Assembly: GCA_963789555.1 (NCBI GenBank)
Contig: CAWBKY010000008.1
Location: forward strand, 23,722-87,721
DNA: 64,000 nucleotides
Direction: 5' to 3'
DNA from: JACXTP01 sp963789555
Lineage (GTDB): Archaea > Thermoplasmatota > Thermoplasmata > Methanomassiliicoccales > UBA472
Shown here in pieces: positions 48,495 through 56,655 of this stretch (positions are counted from its first letter, which is position 1; every line of letters starts with the position of its first letter). Below the pieces are notes generated by a model. The model worked only from the letters and a program-made list of their open reading frames with translations. It made no database searches and was not told the DNA's origin. The position numbers were made by a program, and so were the translations under genes.

Positions 48495-49284
48495 ATGGCC
48501 CGACCAGATAAGGACCTAGCCCAACTGGAGCACCAGGTCGAAGGACTACGCCTGCGACGCTCCGAGAACGCCCAGGACGACGCCCGCAAGGTCCTGGACG
48601 AGGTGTTCGACCGGCGCACCATGATGGCCATCTACAAGTTCATGAAGGCCGGCGTCATCGACACCGTCGACTTCCCCATCTCCACCGGCAAGGAAGGCAA
48701 CGTCTTCCGCGTCACCGACCCGGAGGGCGACCTCATCGCCATGAAGATCTATCGCGTCTCCAATTCCACGTTCCACAACATCGCCAAGTACATCGAGGGC
48801 GACCCGCGCTTCAGGGGGATGCAGGGCTCGCACTTCAAGATGATAATGGCCTGGGCCACCAAGGAGTTCAAGAACCTCACCCGGCTCAAGGAGGCCGGGC
48901 GTGCGCGTGCCCGAGGCCCTCGACTTCCACCAGAACATACTGCTCATGGAATACCTCGGGGATGCGGAGATGCCCGCCCCCCAGATCAGGAACGTGCAGC
49001 TGGAGCACCCGGAGGTGGTCTATCGGGAGATACTCAAGTTCATGAGGCGGGCCTATCAGAAGGCCCACCTGGTGCACGCCGACCTGAGCGAGTACAACAT
49101 CCTCTGGTTCGAGGAGAAGCCCTGGATCATCGACTGCGGCCAGGCCATGGTGGTGGACCATCCGAACCACATGGACTTCCTGCGCCGGGACGTGGTCAAC
49201 ATCAACCGCTATTTCCGCTCGCTCGACGTAAAGATAAAGAGCGAGGAGGAAATCCTCCGTCTCATCGTAGGTGTGAAGAAATGA
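48495..49284 (+). CDS. rio1: RIO1-type serine kinase
   Basis: Atypical protein kinase/ATPase acting in 40S-like (30S) ribosomal subunit maturation. About 262 residues. Visible: P-loop region STGKEGNVFRV, invariant Lys in LIAMKIYRVS, catalytic loop LVHADLSEYNILW and metal-binding loop IIDCGQAM. A one-base insertion near 48898 (in a GGCC-rich stretch) splits it between RLKEAG and VRVPEALDFHQNILL. Starts with ATG at 48495 after GGTAGGAGGGC. Overlaps the KH gene as ATGA, which is why the three genes are probably co-translated. Confidence 0.92.
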
Positions 49285-49820
49285 AGGCGGTTCGCATCCC
49301 CCAGGAACGGGTCGGGGTACTCATCGGCAGGGACGGGGCGACCAAGGCCTACATCGAGCGCCGGGCCAAGGTCCGGCTCATCGTCGACAAGGAGGGCGAG
49401 GTGACCGTCGACGAGTCCAAGATGGAGGACCCGGTGATGCAGCTCAAGATCGTCGACGTGATCAAGGCCATCGGTAGAGGGTTCTCCCCTCATCACGCCT
49501 ATCGCCTCTTCGACGACGACGAGTACCTGGAGATCATCGACATCGACGCGTACGTCGGCAAGAAGGGCGAGCATCTGATGCGCGTGCGCGCCCGTCTCAT
49601 CGGCTCCGGCGGCAAGACCCGCCACCTCATCGAGGACCTCACCGGGGCGAACATGTCCGTCTACGGCGACACCGTCGGCCTCATCGGCAACTCGGTGCAG
49701 CTGCCCATCGCCCGGAACGCCGTGGACATGCTGTTGCGCGGCAGCGAGCACTCCACCGTGTACCGCTACCTGGAGAGGAGCCGGGCCGGGCTCAAGATCG
49801 CGGAGATGGGCTTCGAGTGA
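49281..49820 (+). CDS. Dim2/Pno1-like KH-domain protein
   Basis: Binds the 3' end of small-subunit rRNA during maturation, partner of RIO1 and Dim1 in eukaryotes. 179 residues, intact: a first KH-like domain with IPQERVGVLIGRDGATKAYI (GxxG = GRDG) and a second ending in RLIGSGGKTRHLIEDLTGA, then SVQLPIARNAVDMLLRGSEH, the conserved C-terminal block. Encoded with an ATGA overlap after RIO1, so the operon carries both factors; KsgA (Dim1) lies 2.6 kb downstream. Confidence 0.92.
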   Translation: MKAVRIPQERVGVLIGRDGATKAYIERRAKVRLIVDKEGEVTVDESKMEDPVMQLKIVDVIKAIGRGFSPHHAYRLFDDDEYLEIIDIDAYVGKKGEHLMRVRARLIGSGGKTRHLIEDLTGANMSVYGDTVGLIGNSVQLPIARNAVDMLLRGSEHSTVYRYLERSRAGLKIAEMGFE

Positions 49821-49887
49821 ACGTCATGGCCTCTCTGTCCCTCTCACTGGTCCATTCCATTGACTTTTAAAGGTCGGACCGTCCACA

Positions 49888-49897
49888 CCTTTATCTA
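49888..49897 (+). promoter_or_regulatory. TATA box for pus10
   Basis: CCTTTATCTA lies 67-76 nt before the ATG at 49964; transcription from near 49919 would exclude the longer GTG start at 49904. Confidence 0.5.
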
Positions 49898-49963
49898 GGG
49901 AGAGTGGTGTCAGCGCCTGCCGTCCCAACGGTGGTATCGAAGGACGGAGCCAAGGTGAGAGAG

Positions 49964-51211
49964 ATGCTTATCGACGAATCAATTCTAACGAGGGCGGAGA
50001 AGGCCGCCCAATGGGACCTGTGCGACCATTGCCTGGGGCGGGTCTTCGCCCACGTATCGACCGGCATGAGCAACGCCCAGCGCGGTGTTGAGGTCCGGTC
50101 CGCCATGAACGCCGCCCGTTCCGAGCGCGGCGACGCCCCTTACGTCCATTCCTCCAGCTGCTACATCTGCGAGGACGTCTTCGACAACGTGGAGCGCTTC
50201 GCGCAGGCGGCGGTCGAGGCCCTGTCCAAGGTGGAGCACAACAACTTCCTGGTCGGCACGCGCGTCGACCCGTGCATCAGCGAGCGCGAGGAGCAGGTGT
50301 GGTCGGAGACCGGCAAGGAGACGGTGGAGCCGATCAAGGCCGAGCTGAACCAGGAGATAGGCAAGCGCGTCGAGGCGCTGCTCTCCAAGCCGGTGGAGTT
50401 CAAGTCGCCCGAGGTCGTGGCCTTGATCGACACCCGCTTCGCCCACGTGGAGCTGGACGTCGCCCCGCTGTTCATCTACGGCCGCTACAACAAGTACTCG
50501 CGCGAGCTGCCGCAGACCATATGGCCATGCAGGCAGTGCCGGGGCAAGGGCTGCCCGCGCTGCGAGGGCACCGGCAAGATGTACCAGTCCAGCGTGCAGG
50601 AGGTCATCGGCCTCCCGGCGCTGGAGATGGCCCAAGGGCACGAGCACTTCCTGCACGGCATGGGCCGGGAGGACATCGACGCCCGCATGCTCGGCACCGG
50701 CCGCCCGTTCGTGCTCGAGGTCTCCGAGCCGAAGAGGCGCAACATCGACCTCGAGGCGCTCCGGGAGCGCATCAACTCGGAGGCGAACGGGCTCGTCGCC
50801 GTCTCCGCCCTCCGCCCGTCATCGCGCCAGGAGGTCCGCGCCATCAAGGACGCCGCCCCAGACAAGGCATACCGGGTCGTGGTGGCGCATCACGGCAAAG
50901 TTAATAAGGACAAAGTAATTGAGGTTCTCCGCGAGTTCAATCGCACCTGCATTAGCCAGCAGACTCCAAACCGGGTGAAGCACCGCCGGGCGGACCTGGA
51001 GAGGGACAAGATGATCGTCATGGCCGAGCTTGAGGAGTTCGGTCAGGATGACATGACCATCTTCCTCCGCACCCAATCGGGCACCTATGTGAAGGAGTTC
51101 GTGCACGGGGACGATGGCCGAACCAGGCCCTCCCTGGCCGAACTGCTCTCCACACCGTTGGAAGTGCTGGCTCTGGACGTGGTTGAGATCAACGACATCA
51201 TCGAGGTATAG
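49964..51211 (+). CDS. pus10: tRNA pseudouridine synthase Pus10
   Basis: Makes pseudouridine 54 and 55 in the tRNA T-loop in archaea. About 415 residues, intact. N-terminal THUMP-like zinc region: WDLCDHCLGRVF, HSSSCYICEDVF; PIKAELNQEIGKRVEALLSK and the CRQCRGKGCPRCEGTG zinc knuckle, then the catalytic block HGMGREDIDARMLGTGRPFVLEV (Asp in D-I-D-A-R). C-terminal GTYVKEFVHGDDGRTRPSLA is the family's closing signature. ATG at 49964 follows AAGGTGAGAG. Ends in TAG. Two bases before the L21e ATG at 51214. Confidence 0.95.
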   Translation: MLIDESILTRAEKAAQWDLCDHCLGRVFAHVSTGMSNAQRGVEVRSAMNAARSERGDAPYVHSSSCYICEDVFDNVERFAQAAVEALSKVEHNNFLVGTRVDPCISEREEQVWSETGKETVEPIKAELNQEIGKRVEALLSKPVEFKSPEVVALIDTRFAHVELDVAPLFIYGRYNKYSRELPQTIWPCRQCRGKGCPRCEGTGKMYQSSVQEVIGLPALEMAQGHEHFLHGMGREDIDARMLGTGRPFVLEVSEPKRRNIDLEALRERINSEANGLVAVSALRPSSRQEVRAIKDAAPDKAYRVVVAHHGKVNKDKVIEVLREFNRTCISQQTPNRVKHRRADLERDKMIVMAELEEFGQDDMTIFLRTQSGTYVKEFVHGDDGRTRPSLAELLSTPLEVLALDVVEINDIIEV

Positions 51212-51213
51212 AT

Positions 51214-51510
51214 ATGGTAAGACCATCACACGGTTTGAGGCGCAGGGGCAGACAGATATTGAGGAGGAGCCCCCGCAACCGCGGCCTGTCCCCCATCACG
51301 CACGAGTTCCAGGTGTTCGAGGCCGGAGAGAAGGCCCACATCTTCATCGACCCCAGTGTCCACAAGGGCGCCCCCCACCTCCGCTTCCACGGCAAGACCG
51401 GGACGGTCGTCGGGCAGAAGGGCCGGGCCTTCGTGCTGGAAGTGAAGGACGGCAACAAGATCAAGATCGTCGTGGCCCGTCCGGACCACCTGCGCAAGGT
51501 CAACCCGTAA
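51214..51510 (+). CDS. rpl21e: Ribosomal protein L21e
   Basis: Large-subunit protein. 98 residues, intact: SHGLRRRGRQILRRSPRNRG with the SP-ITHEFQVFE start, then HIFIDPSVHKGAPHLRFHGK, TGTVVGQKGRAFVLEVKDG and VRPDHLRKV-like end (VARPDHLRKVNP). Immediately after pus10 and 10 nt before rpoF. The order L21e-rpoF-DUF655-ksgA is conserved in many euryarchaea. Confidence 0.97.
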   Translation: MVRPSHGLRRRGRQILRRSPRNRGLSPITHEFQVFEAGEKAHIFIDPSVHKGAPHLRFHGKTGTVVGQKGRAFVLEVKDGNKIKIVVARPDHLRKVNP

Positions 51511-51519
51511 GGTGCTTCG

Positions 51520-51840
51520 ATGAGCTCAGACCACTATGTCACCTTGGCCGAGGTCAAGGAGATGCTGGACGCCGAGGCGGCGGACCATGAGCTGACCCCA
51601 GAGCAGAGGTACGCCCTGGACCAGGTCAACAAGAACGTCAAGGTCAGCGCCTCCAACGCCCAGAAGCTGGTCAAGGAGCTGCGCGAGCTTCCGTTCGTCT
51701 CCGAGGCCCAGGCCGTCAAGGTCGCCGACATCATGCCCACCCACGTCGACGACGTCCGGGTGATGTTCGCCAAGGAGCGCTCCACGGTGGACAAGAAACA
51801 ACTAGAGCAGATTATTAAATTGGTCGAGAAATATCTGTAG
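51520..51840 (+). CDS. rpoF: RNA polymerase subunit F (Rpo4)
   Basis: Rpo4/Rpb4 stalk subunit, 106 residues. Starts SSDHYVTLAEVKEMLDA, then ELTPEQRYALDQVNKNVKV, ASNAQKLVKELREL, VKVADIMPTHVDDVRVMF and the conserved end KLVEKYL. It terminates in TAG and read-through would run into the next gene in the wrong phase; since the C-terminus KYL is where family members stop, this TAG must act as a real terminator. 15-nt gap to the DUF655 gene. Confidence 0.96.
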   Translation: MSSDHYVTLAEVKEMLDAEAADHELTPEQRYALDQVNKNVKVSASNAQKLVKELRELPFVSEAQAVKVADIMPTHVDDVRVMFAKERSTVDKKQLEQIIKLVEKYL

Positions 51841-51854
51841 GCGTTGGTGTTAAG

Positions 51855-52403
51855 TTGGAAGACTACGCGCACGTTCTCGACTATCTCCCACAGGGACTGT
51901 CCTCGGAGAAGAACTTCCGCCGCGAGCCAGTGGCCTACGCCCTGGGCAGCATGGAGTTCAAGCTCTTCGAGCTGGTGCCCAAGCCCGACGCCATCATCAC
52001 CATCGGCGAGCGGGTGTACATCGGGAAGGAGGCGGAGAAGCGCGACAAGATCATCCACGTGAAACGCCGAGTTTCGTTCACCGAGCTCACCGCCGCGGCG
52101 CAGGCGGAGATGCCCTACGTCATCGCCGAGATCGTGAAGCTGGAGGAGCCGCGCTTCGTGCGCTTCTTCAACGACTCCCAGCCGATAACGATACGGCAGC
52201 ACATGCTCGAGCTCCTGCCCGGCCTGGGCAAGAAGACCATGATGGCCATCCTCGACGAGAGGAAGAAGGGCCCCTTCAAGGACTTCGCCGACATCGCCAC
52301 CCGCGTGCCGTCGCTGAAGCACCCGGAGAAGGTGGTCGTGAACCGGATCCAGATCGAGCTGAGCGACCCGCACCAGAAGTATCACATCTTCGTCTCCAGG
52401 TAA
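51855..52403 (+). CDS. DUF655 nucleic-acid-binding protein
   Basis: 182 residues, intact. An N-terminal OB-like part (EDYAHVLDYLPQG, YALGSMEFKLFELVP, RVYIGKEAEKRDKI) and a C-terminal helix-hairpin-helix domain (LLPGLGKKTMMAILDERKKG) typical of DUF655, a conserved archaeal protein next to ksgA. Start TTG at 51855 (LEDYAHVL). Its HhH domain and location between RNA polymerase and the rRNA methyltransferase suggest RNA binding; function unproven. Confidence 0.9.
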   Translation: MEDYAHVLDYLPQGLSSEKNFRREPVAYALGSMEFKLFELVPKPDAIITIGERVYIGKEAEKRDKIIHVKRRVSFTELTAAAQAEMPYVIAEIVKLEEPRFVRFFNDSQPITIRQHMLELLPGLGKKTMMAILDERKKGPFKDFADIATRVPSLKHPEKVVVNRIQIELSDPHQKYHIFVSR

Positions 52404-52407
52404 GGGC

Positions 52408-53218
52408 ATGCGCCCCGCCGAGATCAAGTCTGTTCTGAACGAGCTGCAACTAGTCCCTACCAAGGGCAAGGGCCAGAACTTCCTCACCGACGACGACGTC
52501 GCGCGGCGTGAGGTGGACTTCCTTGGGATCGAACCGGGCGATACCGTCCTGGAGGTCGGTCCCGGCCTGGGCGTCTTGACCCGTTTCCTGGTGGAGAGGG
52601 CGGACCATGTCGATCACCATCGAGCTGGACCACCGACTGGCCGCTTTCATCCAGGAGCGTTATGGCGACGAAGGTGGAGATGGTGCAGGGCGATGCGCTC
52701 GAGGTCGAACTTCCCAGTTTCGACCGGTTCATCTCCAACGTCCCTTACAGCATATCCTCGCCCCTCATCTTCCGCCTGCTGGAGCACGAGTTCAAGAGCG
52801 CCATCATCATGGTGCAGAAGGAGTTCGCTGACAGAATGGTGGCAGCGCCTGACTCCGACGACTATTCCAGACTGACGGTCAGCGTCTACTATCGTGCCAA
52901 GTGCGAACGCCTGGAGCAGGTGCCGCGCAACAAGTTCTGGCCGGAGCCGGAGGTCGACTCCACCGTGCTGCGGTTGACGCCCCGGCCACCGCCGTTCCAC
53001 GTGCACGACGAGGAGCTGTTCTTCCGCCTGGTGGAGATGTTGTTCGGGCAGCGCAGCAAGAAGATCGGCACGGTGCTGAAGCAGAGCGGCTTCTCAGGCC
53101 TGAGCAACTGGCCGGCCTACCCTTCCTGCACGACCGGGTGGAGGCGCTCGCCCCGGAACAGATCGGGCACTTGGCCAACCTATTGTTTGGGAAAAGAAGA
53201 GTCGGGTACCGCCCGTGA
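52408..53218 (+). CDS. ksgA: rRNA dimethyltransferase KsgA/Dim1
   Basis: Dimethylates two adenines near the 3' end of 16S rRNA. About 270 residues. Seen: PTKGKGQNFLTDDDVARR, SAM motif EVGPGLGVLTRFLVE, acidic motif ITIELDHRLAAF, catalytic NVPYSISSPLIFRLLEHE, then QVPRNKFWPEPEVDSTVLRL and the C-terminal helices ending EQIGHLANLLFGKRRVGYRP. Shifts: near 52610, near 52660 and near 53105 (the last a likely one-base loss). Follows DUF655 by 4 nt. The late end TGA at 53216 is taken from the phase that gives the expected C-terminus. Confidence 0.93.
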
Positions 53219-53289
53219 GGACGGCACCGTTGATGTATGGAATCGATTGGATCAGCCAGTGATCGCGTTGACGTTCGTGCCCGTCAAGG

Positions 53290-53929
53290 TCATCTCATAT
53301 CGACATCCCTCCGCCTGATGATCATGGACTTCAGCAGTATGCCCTTGTAAAGATACATGTCCATGGTGCCAGTGGTCCCGTACTCGTCAGTGAACGATAC
53401 CTCGATAGTGCTTGGCGCTCTTGGTACCCCACTTCGGTGCTGATACGGACGGCGTGCCCTTATCGACCACGTTATAACCGTCTGGAGGATCGTCTATATC
53501 CAATCCGTACCACCATAGGTCTGTATCGTTGGTGATGGTCTCTTCGTCATACTCGGTGGGAACCCTATCCATGGTAGTGGTCGTGTTGATCGTGATCGTC
53601 GTCGCAGTGATCTCCTTGTAGGTCTGTTTCATCACCATCTCCCCATGAACATGTCCGTGGTATACTCGATGATAGTCCCCGCTCTGCGGCTCCCATGAGG
53701 TAATGGCCCCTCCATTACCACCGTCCCCGCCATCGTCCCCGTCATCGCTGTTGAGCATGCCAGTGCCCAGCACGATGGCCGCTATGACCACCACGGCCAC
53801 CACCGCCACGATGGCGACGATCATCCACGTCTTCTTGGTAGGACCGGGCTTCGCGGCCGGTGCCGATGGAGCGGCCGGTGCTGCTTCAGGCGCCGGTGTC
53901 GCAACTTCCTCTGGTTTTGATTGTTCCAT
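53290..53929 (-). CDS. N-anchored extracytoplasmic protein
   Basis: About 212 residues. Pro/Ala/Glu-rich cytoplasmic start (KPEEVATPAPEAAPAAPSAP), a single membrane segment (about residues 34-54, WMIVAIVAVVAVVVIAAIVL), an Asp/Gly linker DDGDDGGDGGNGG, and a beta-rich domain with GDYHRVYHGHVHGEMV and TITINTTTTMDRVPTEYD. A shift near 53410 carries the frame on to STIEVSFTDEYGTTGTMDMY and the TGA at 53290. Same architecture as the protein at 18076-18642. Outward-facing; function unknown. Convergent with ksgA. Confidence 0.65.
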
Positions 53930-54106
53930 TCAAATTTACCCCCATTTCTGCTCGTTAGATTATTACGATTGGTAAAAAATGAACCAATTGAGGAATATAA
54001 TGATATCGTAGCTCATCAGAATCAGAGGGGGGCTGCGGGAGCGAATATGAAAAGAGGACGGTTTGTGGCATCTGTTCAAATGACCTGGTCGGAGACCGAG
54101 CAAGGC

Positions 54107-54547
54107 TCACTTCTCCGGACCGCCGGTCCTGAGCTCGATCTCCTGACCTCTCTTGATCAGGTAATACGCCCCAGCGATGGCGATGATGACGCCGCCGAGC
54201 GCCGCCACGTACTCCGCCCCGTACTTGTTCACGTCCAGGACGATTATCTCCCGCACGATGGCGGTTATGCCGACCAGGAGCACCACCTCCACCCGGATCT
54301 TGTGGTCGATGGAGTAGGAGAACACCGTCTCCACCAGCTCCAGGCAGATGATGATGAGGAGGATGGCCCCGATGAAGTCCAGGACCACGCCCTTATCGAG
54401 CTCGTTAACGTCCGTTTCCTTGACCAGGTCGAAGAACCCGATGGTATCGATGACCGTGAGGTAAATGGCCACGGCGAGCAGCAGGAGCACGATGATGAAG
54501 CCGATTATGGACGTGGTGCGCTCCAACAGCTGCCTCGAGGTTACCAT
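54107..54547 (-). CDS. PsiE-family membrane protein
   Basis: 146 residues, intact, with four membrane segments: SIIGFIIVLLLLAVAIYLTV, VVLDFIGAILLIIICLELVE, VEVVLLVGITAIVREIIV and GVIIAIAGAYYLI. The motif order with TAIVREIIVLD between segments 3 and 4 matches the phosphate-starvation-inducible PsiE family, whose function is not known. The start ATG at 54547 is the natural one. Divergent from paaK. Confidence 0.8.
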   Translation of the reverse strand: MVTSRQLLERTTSIIGFIIVLLLLAVAIYLTVIDTIGFFDLVKETDVNELDKGVVLDFIGAILLIIICLELVETVFSYSIDHKIRVEVVLLVGITAIVREIIVLDVNKYGAEYVAALGGVIIAIAGAYYLIKRGQEIELRTGGPEK

Positions 54548-54610
54548 CGTCGGGGGAATGTATGCCCGCCAGATAATGGTTTTCCTCGTGGAGGCCAGGT
54601 CAAAAAATCA

Positions 54611-54618
54611 TTATATGC
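54611..54618 (+). promoter_or_regulatory. TATA box for paaK
   Basis: ATTATATG, giving transcription from about 54640, upstream of the TTG start at 54686. Confidence 0.5.
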
Positions 54619-54685
54619 TACATGCTATCACCCCTCATCTGCGGGGCGGGCACTGCGCCGTCCGCCGCGAACGGTGGCTGGTCTA

Positions 54686-55984
54686 TTGGCTGTCTGGAAC
54701 CCCAAGGTCGAGTTCATGCCCCAGCAGGAGCTGGATGAGCTGCAACTGAAACTGCTGAAGACGATGGTCTACCGGCTCTACAACTTCTCGCCTTTCTACA
54801 AGGAGAGGATGAAGGCCGCCAACGTCACCCCGGACGACATCAACACCCTGGCCGACGTCACCAAGCTGCCCTTCATGACCAAGAAGGACCTGCGCGAGTA
54901 CTATCCGGACCGTCTGTTCACCGTGCCGCGCCGGGAGATCGTGCGCTACCACGCCTCCTCCGGGACGACCGGCAAGCCCACCATCGTGGCCTACACCCGC
55001 TCGGACATCGAGATGTGGTCGGAGTCGCTGGCCCGCGCCCTGAGCTCCATCGGACTGGGGCCGGACGACGTGGTGCAGGTGGCCAACACCTACGGGCTCT
55101 TCACCGGCGGGCTGGGCTTCCATTACGCCGCGGAGAAGATCGGTGCGGCGGTCGTTCCGGCCAGCACCGGCAACACCGAGCGGCAGATCCAGATGATCCA
55201 GGACCTCGGCGTCACGGCCATGGCGGCGACGCCTTCGTACATGATGTACCTGGGCGAGGTGGCGGACAAGATGGGCGTCAGCATCAAGGACACCACCTTG
55301 AAGTACGGTCTGCTCGGCGCGGAGCCGTGGTCCGACAAGATGCGCGACCGCATCCAGGAGTGGTTCGGGGTCACGGGCATCAACTGCTTCGGCGCCTCCG
55401 AGCTGGCCGGCCCGCTGTGGTCCGAGTGCGACCACCAGTGCGGCATACACATATGGCGCGACATCTGCCTCTTGGAGATCATCGACCCGGAGACGGGGCA
55501 ACAGGTCGGTCCGGGCGAGCGCGGCGAGATGGTGCTCACCATGCTGCAGAAGGAGGCGTTCCCGATCGTGCGCTACCGCATGGGCGACATCACCACCATG
55601 GAGACGGAGAAGTGCGCCTGCGGCAGGACGCACCCGCGCATCTCGCGCATCACCGGCCGGGTGGACGACATGCTCATCATCCGCGGCATCAACGTCTTCC
55701 CGTCCCAGGTGGAGTACTGCCTGCACACCAACCCCGAGGTCGGCAACGAGTTCCAGATACTGGTGGACCGCAAGGGCTACATGGACGAGATGATGGTCAA
55801 GGTGGAGCTGAAGCCGGAGGCGTTCACGGACAACATCATCGAGCTGAACGCCTTGCGCGAGAGGATCGGTTCCCGGCTCAAGTCCTCGTTGAACGTGGGG
55901 GCCAAGGTGGAGCTGGTGGCCCCAGGCACCCTGCCCCGGTTCGAGGGCAAGGCCAAGCGCGTGGTCGATAGGAGGGATATCTGA
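54686..55984 (+). CDS. paaK: Phenylacetate-CoA ligase family protein
   Basis: AMP-forming acyl/aryl-CoA ligase, about 432 residues, intact. P-loop RYHASSGTTGKPTIVAYT, then the aromatic pocket GASELAGPLWSEC, CACGRTHPRISRITGRVDDM with a Cys pair, and the hinge MLIIRGINVFPSQVEYCL; C-terminal FEGKAKRVVDRR closes the family pattern. Start TTG 54686 (LAVWNPKVEFM) lies after GGTGG; ATG at 54716 is an alternative. Ends TGATG with the ACT-domain gene, so both are co-translated; archaeal PaaK is often coupled to ACT proteins and amino-acid-derived aryl or acyl acids. Confidence 0.92.
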   Translation: MAVWNPKVEFMPQQELDELQLKLLKTMVYRLYNFSPFYKERMKAANVTPDDINTLADVTKLPFMTKKDLREYYPDRLFTVPRREIVRYHASSGTTGKPTIVAYTRSDIEMWSESLARALSSIGLGPDDVVQVANTYGLFTGGLGFHYAAEKIGAAVVPASTGNTERQIQMIQDLGVTAMAATPSYMMYLGEVADKMGVSIKDTTLKYGLLGAEPWSDKMRDRIQEWFGVTGINCFGASELAGPLWSECDHQCGIHIWRDICLLEIIDPETGQQVGPGERGEMVLTMLQKEAFPIVRYRMGDITTMETEKCACGRTHPRISRITGRVDDMLIIRGINVFPSQVEYCLHTNPEVGNEFQILVDRKGYMDEMMVKVELKPEAFTDNIIELNALRERIGSRLKSSLNVGAKVELVAPGTLPRFEGKAKRVVDRRDI

Positions 55985-56439
55985 TGAGCGACCTTTCCAA
56001 GTACAAGATCAAGCAGCTGTCCATATTCTCGGAGAACAAGCCCGGGCGCCTGGCGGCGGTCTCCAAGGCCTTCATGGAGGAGAACGTCAACATCCTGGCC
56101 TTCAGCATCGCCGAGGGCGCCGGCTACGGCGTCATCCGGGTCGTGGTGGACAAGCCCGAGAAGGGACTGGAGAAGCTGCAGCAGGTGGGCTTCATGGTGC
56201 GCTTCACCGACGTCATGGCGGTGGAGATGCAGGACCGGCCGGGCGGGCTTTACGAACTGACCAAGATGCTCTCCGAGGCCGGGGTGAACGTGGAGTACGC
56301 CTACGGATATCGCAACAAGCCCTGCGCCGTCCTCATCATCCGCGTGGAGGACGTGGACATGGGCATAGAGAAGGTGCTGGCGCACGGGGCGAAGCTGCTG
56401 GACTCGGACCACTTCCAGCTCGATTCGTGCAATAAATGA
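55984..56439 (+). CDS. Tandem ACT-domain protein
   Basis: 151 residues, intact: two ACT domains, KIKQLSIFSENKPGRLAAVS to VIRVVVDKPEKG, and FTDVMAVEMQDRPGGLYELT to CAVLIIRVEDVDMGIEKV. The N-P-G-R and R-P-G-G loops are the ligand sites, usually binding an amino acid. Encoded directly after paaK with a shared TGATG, it probably senses the amino acid whose acid is activated by PaaK. It is a regulatory subunit rather than an enzyme. Confidence 0.9.
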   Translation: MSDLSKYKIKQLSIFSENKPGRLAAVSKAFMEENVNILAFSIAEGAGYGVIRVVVDKPEKGLEKLQQVGFMVRFTDVMAVEMQDRPGGLYELTKMLSEAGVNVEYAYGYRNKPCAVLIIRVEDVDMGIEKVLAHGAKLLDSDHFQLDSCNK

Positions 56440-56486
56440 GCTGACCGGCCTGCTACATGTTAGAATGCTACGGATTAGCATATAAC

Positions 56487-56495
56487 ATTTATATC
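56487..56495 (+). promoter_or_regulatory. TATA box for the symporter cluster
   Basis: CATTTATAT, transcription near 56517; a TTAGGGGG Shine-Dalgarno lies just before the ATG at 56538. Confidence 0.55.
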
Positions 56496-56537
56496 AATTA
56501 AGGCCATCCCCGAGGTATCGGATTTAGGGGGATAAAC

Positions 56538-56654
56538 ATGGAAGTTTTAGGGATACCTGACCCGTGGGTCTGGGGGGGATACATCCTCGCCATCGGTCTT
56601 ACGGCTGCTTGCATCGTGTGGGGCATTCTGAAGTGGAACAAGGACGAGGATTGA
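56538..56654 (+). CDS. Symporter small accessory protein
   Basis: 38 residues: MEVLGIPDPWVWGGYILAIG, a single membrane segment, and a charged end LKWNKDED. The DPWVWG motif and W-x-K/N end match the small proteins that precede SSS-family symporters. ATG at 56538 has a strong Shine-Dalgarno; stop TGA is one base before the symporter ATG. Too short for most gene finders, but position and sequence make it convincing. Confidence 0.85.
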   Translation: MEVLGIPDPWVWGGYILAIGLTAACIVWGILKWNKDED

Positions 56655-56655
56655 G

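Noticed and set aside
51838..52062. UAG read-through of rpoF
   Set aside because: The extension would run out of phase over DUF655, and the protein already ends at the conserved KYL terminus.
53921..54685. Long upstream extension of the PaaK frame
   Set aside because: It is antisense to the PsiE-like gene and non-conserved; a TATA box at 54611 places the transcript start inside it.
55015..55971. Long plus-strand frame overlapping paaK
   Set aside because: High-GC shadow frame rich in Arg, Gly, His and Pro; the paaK frame is conserved and intact.
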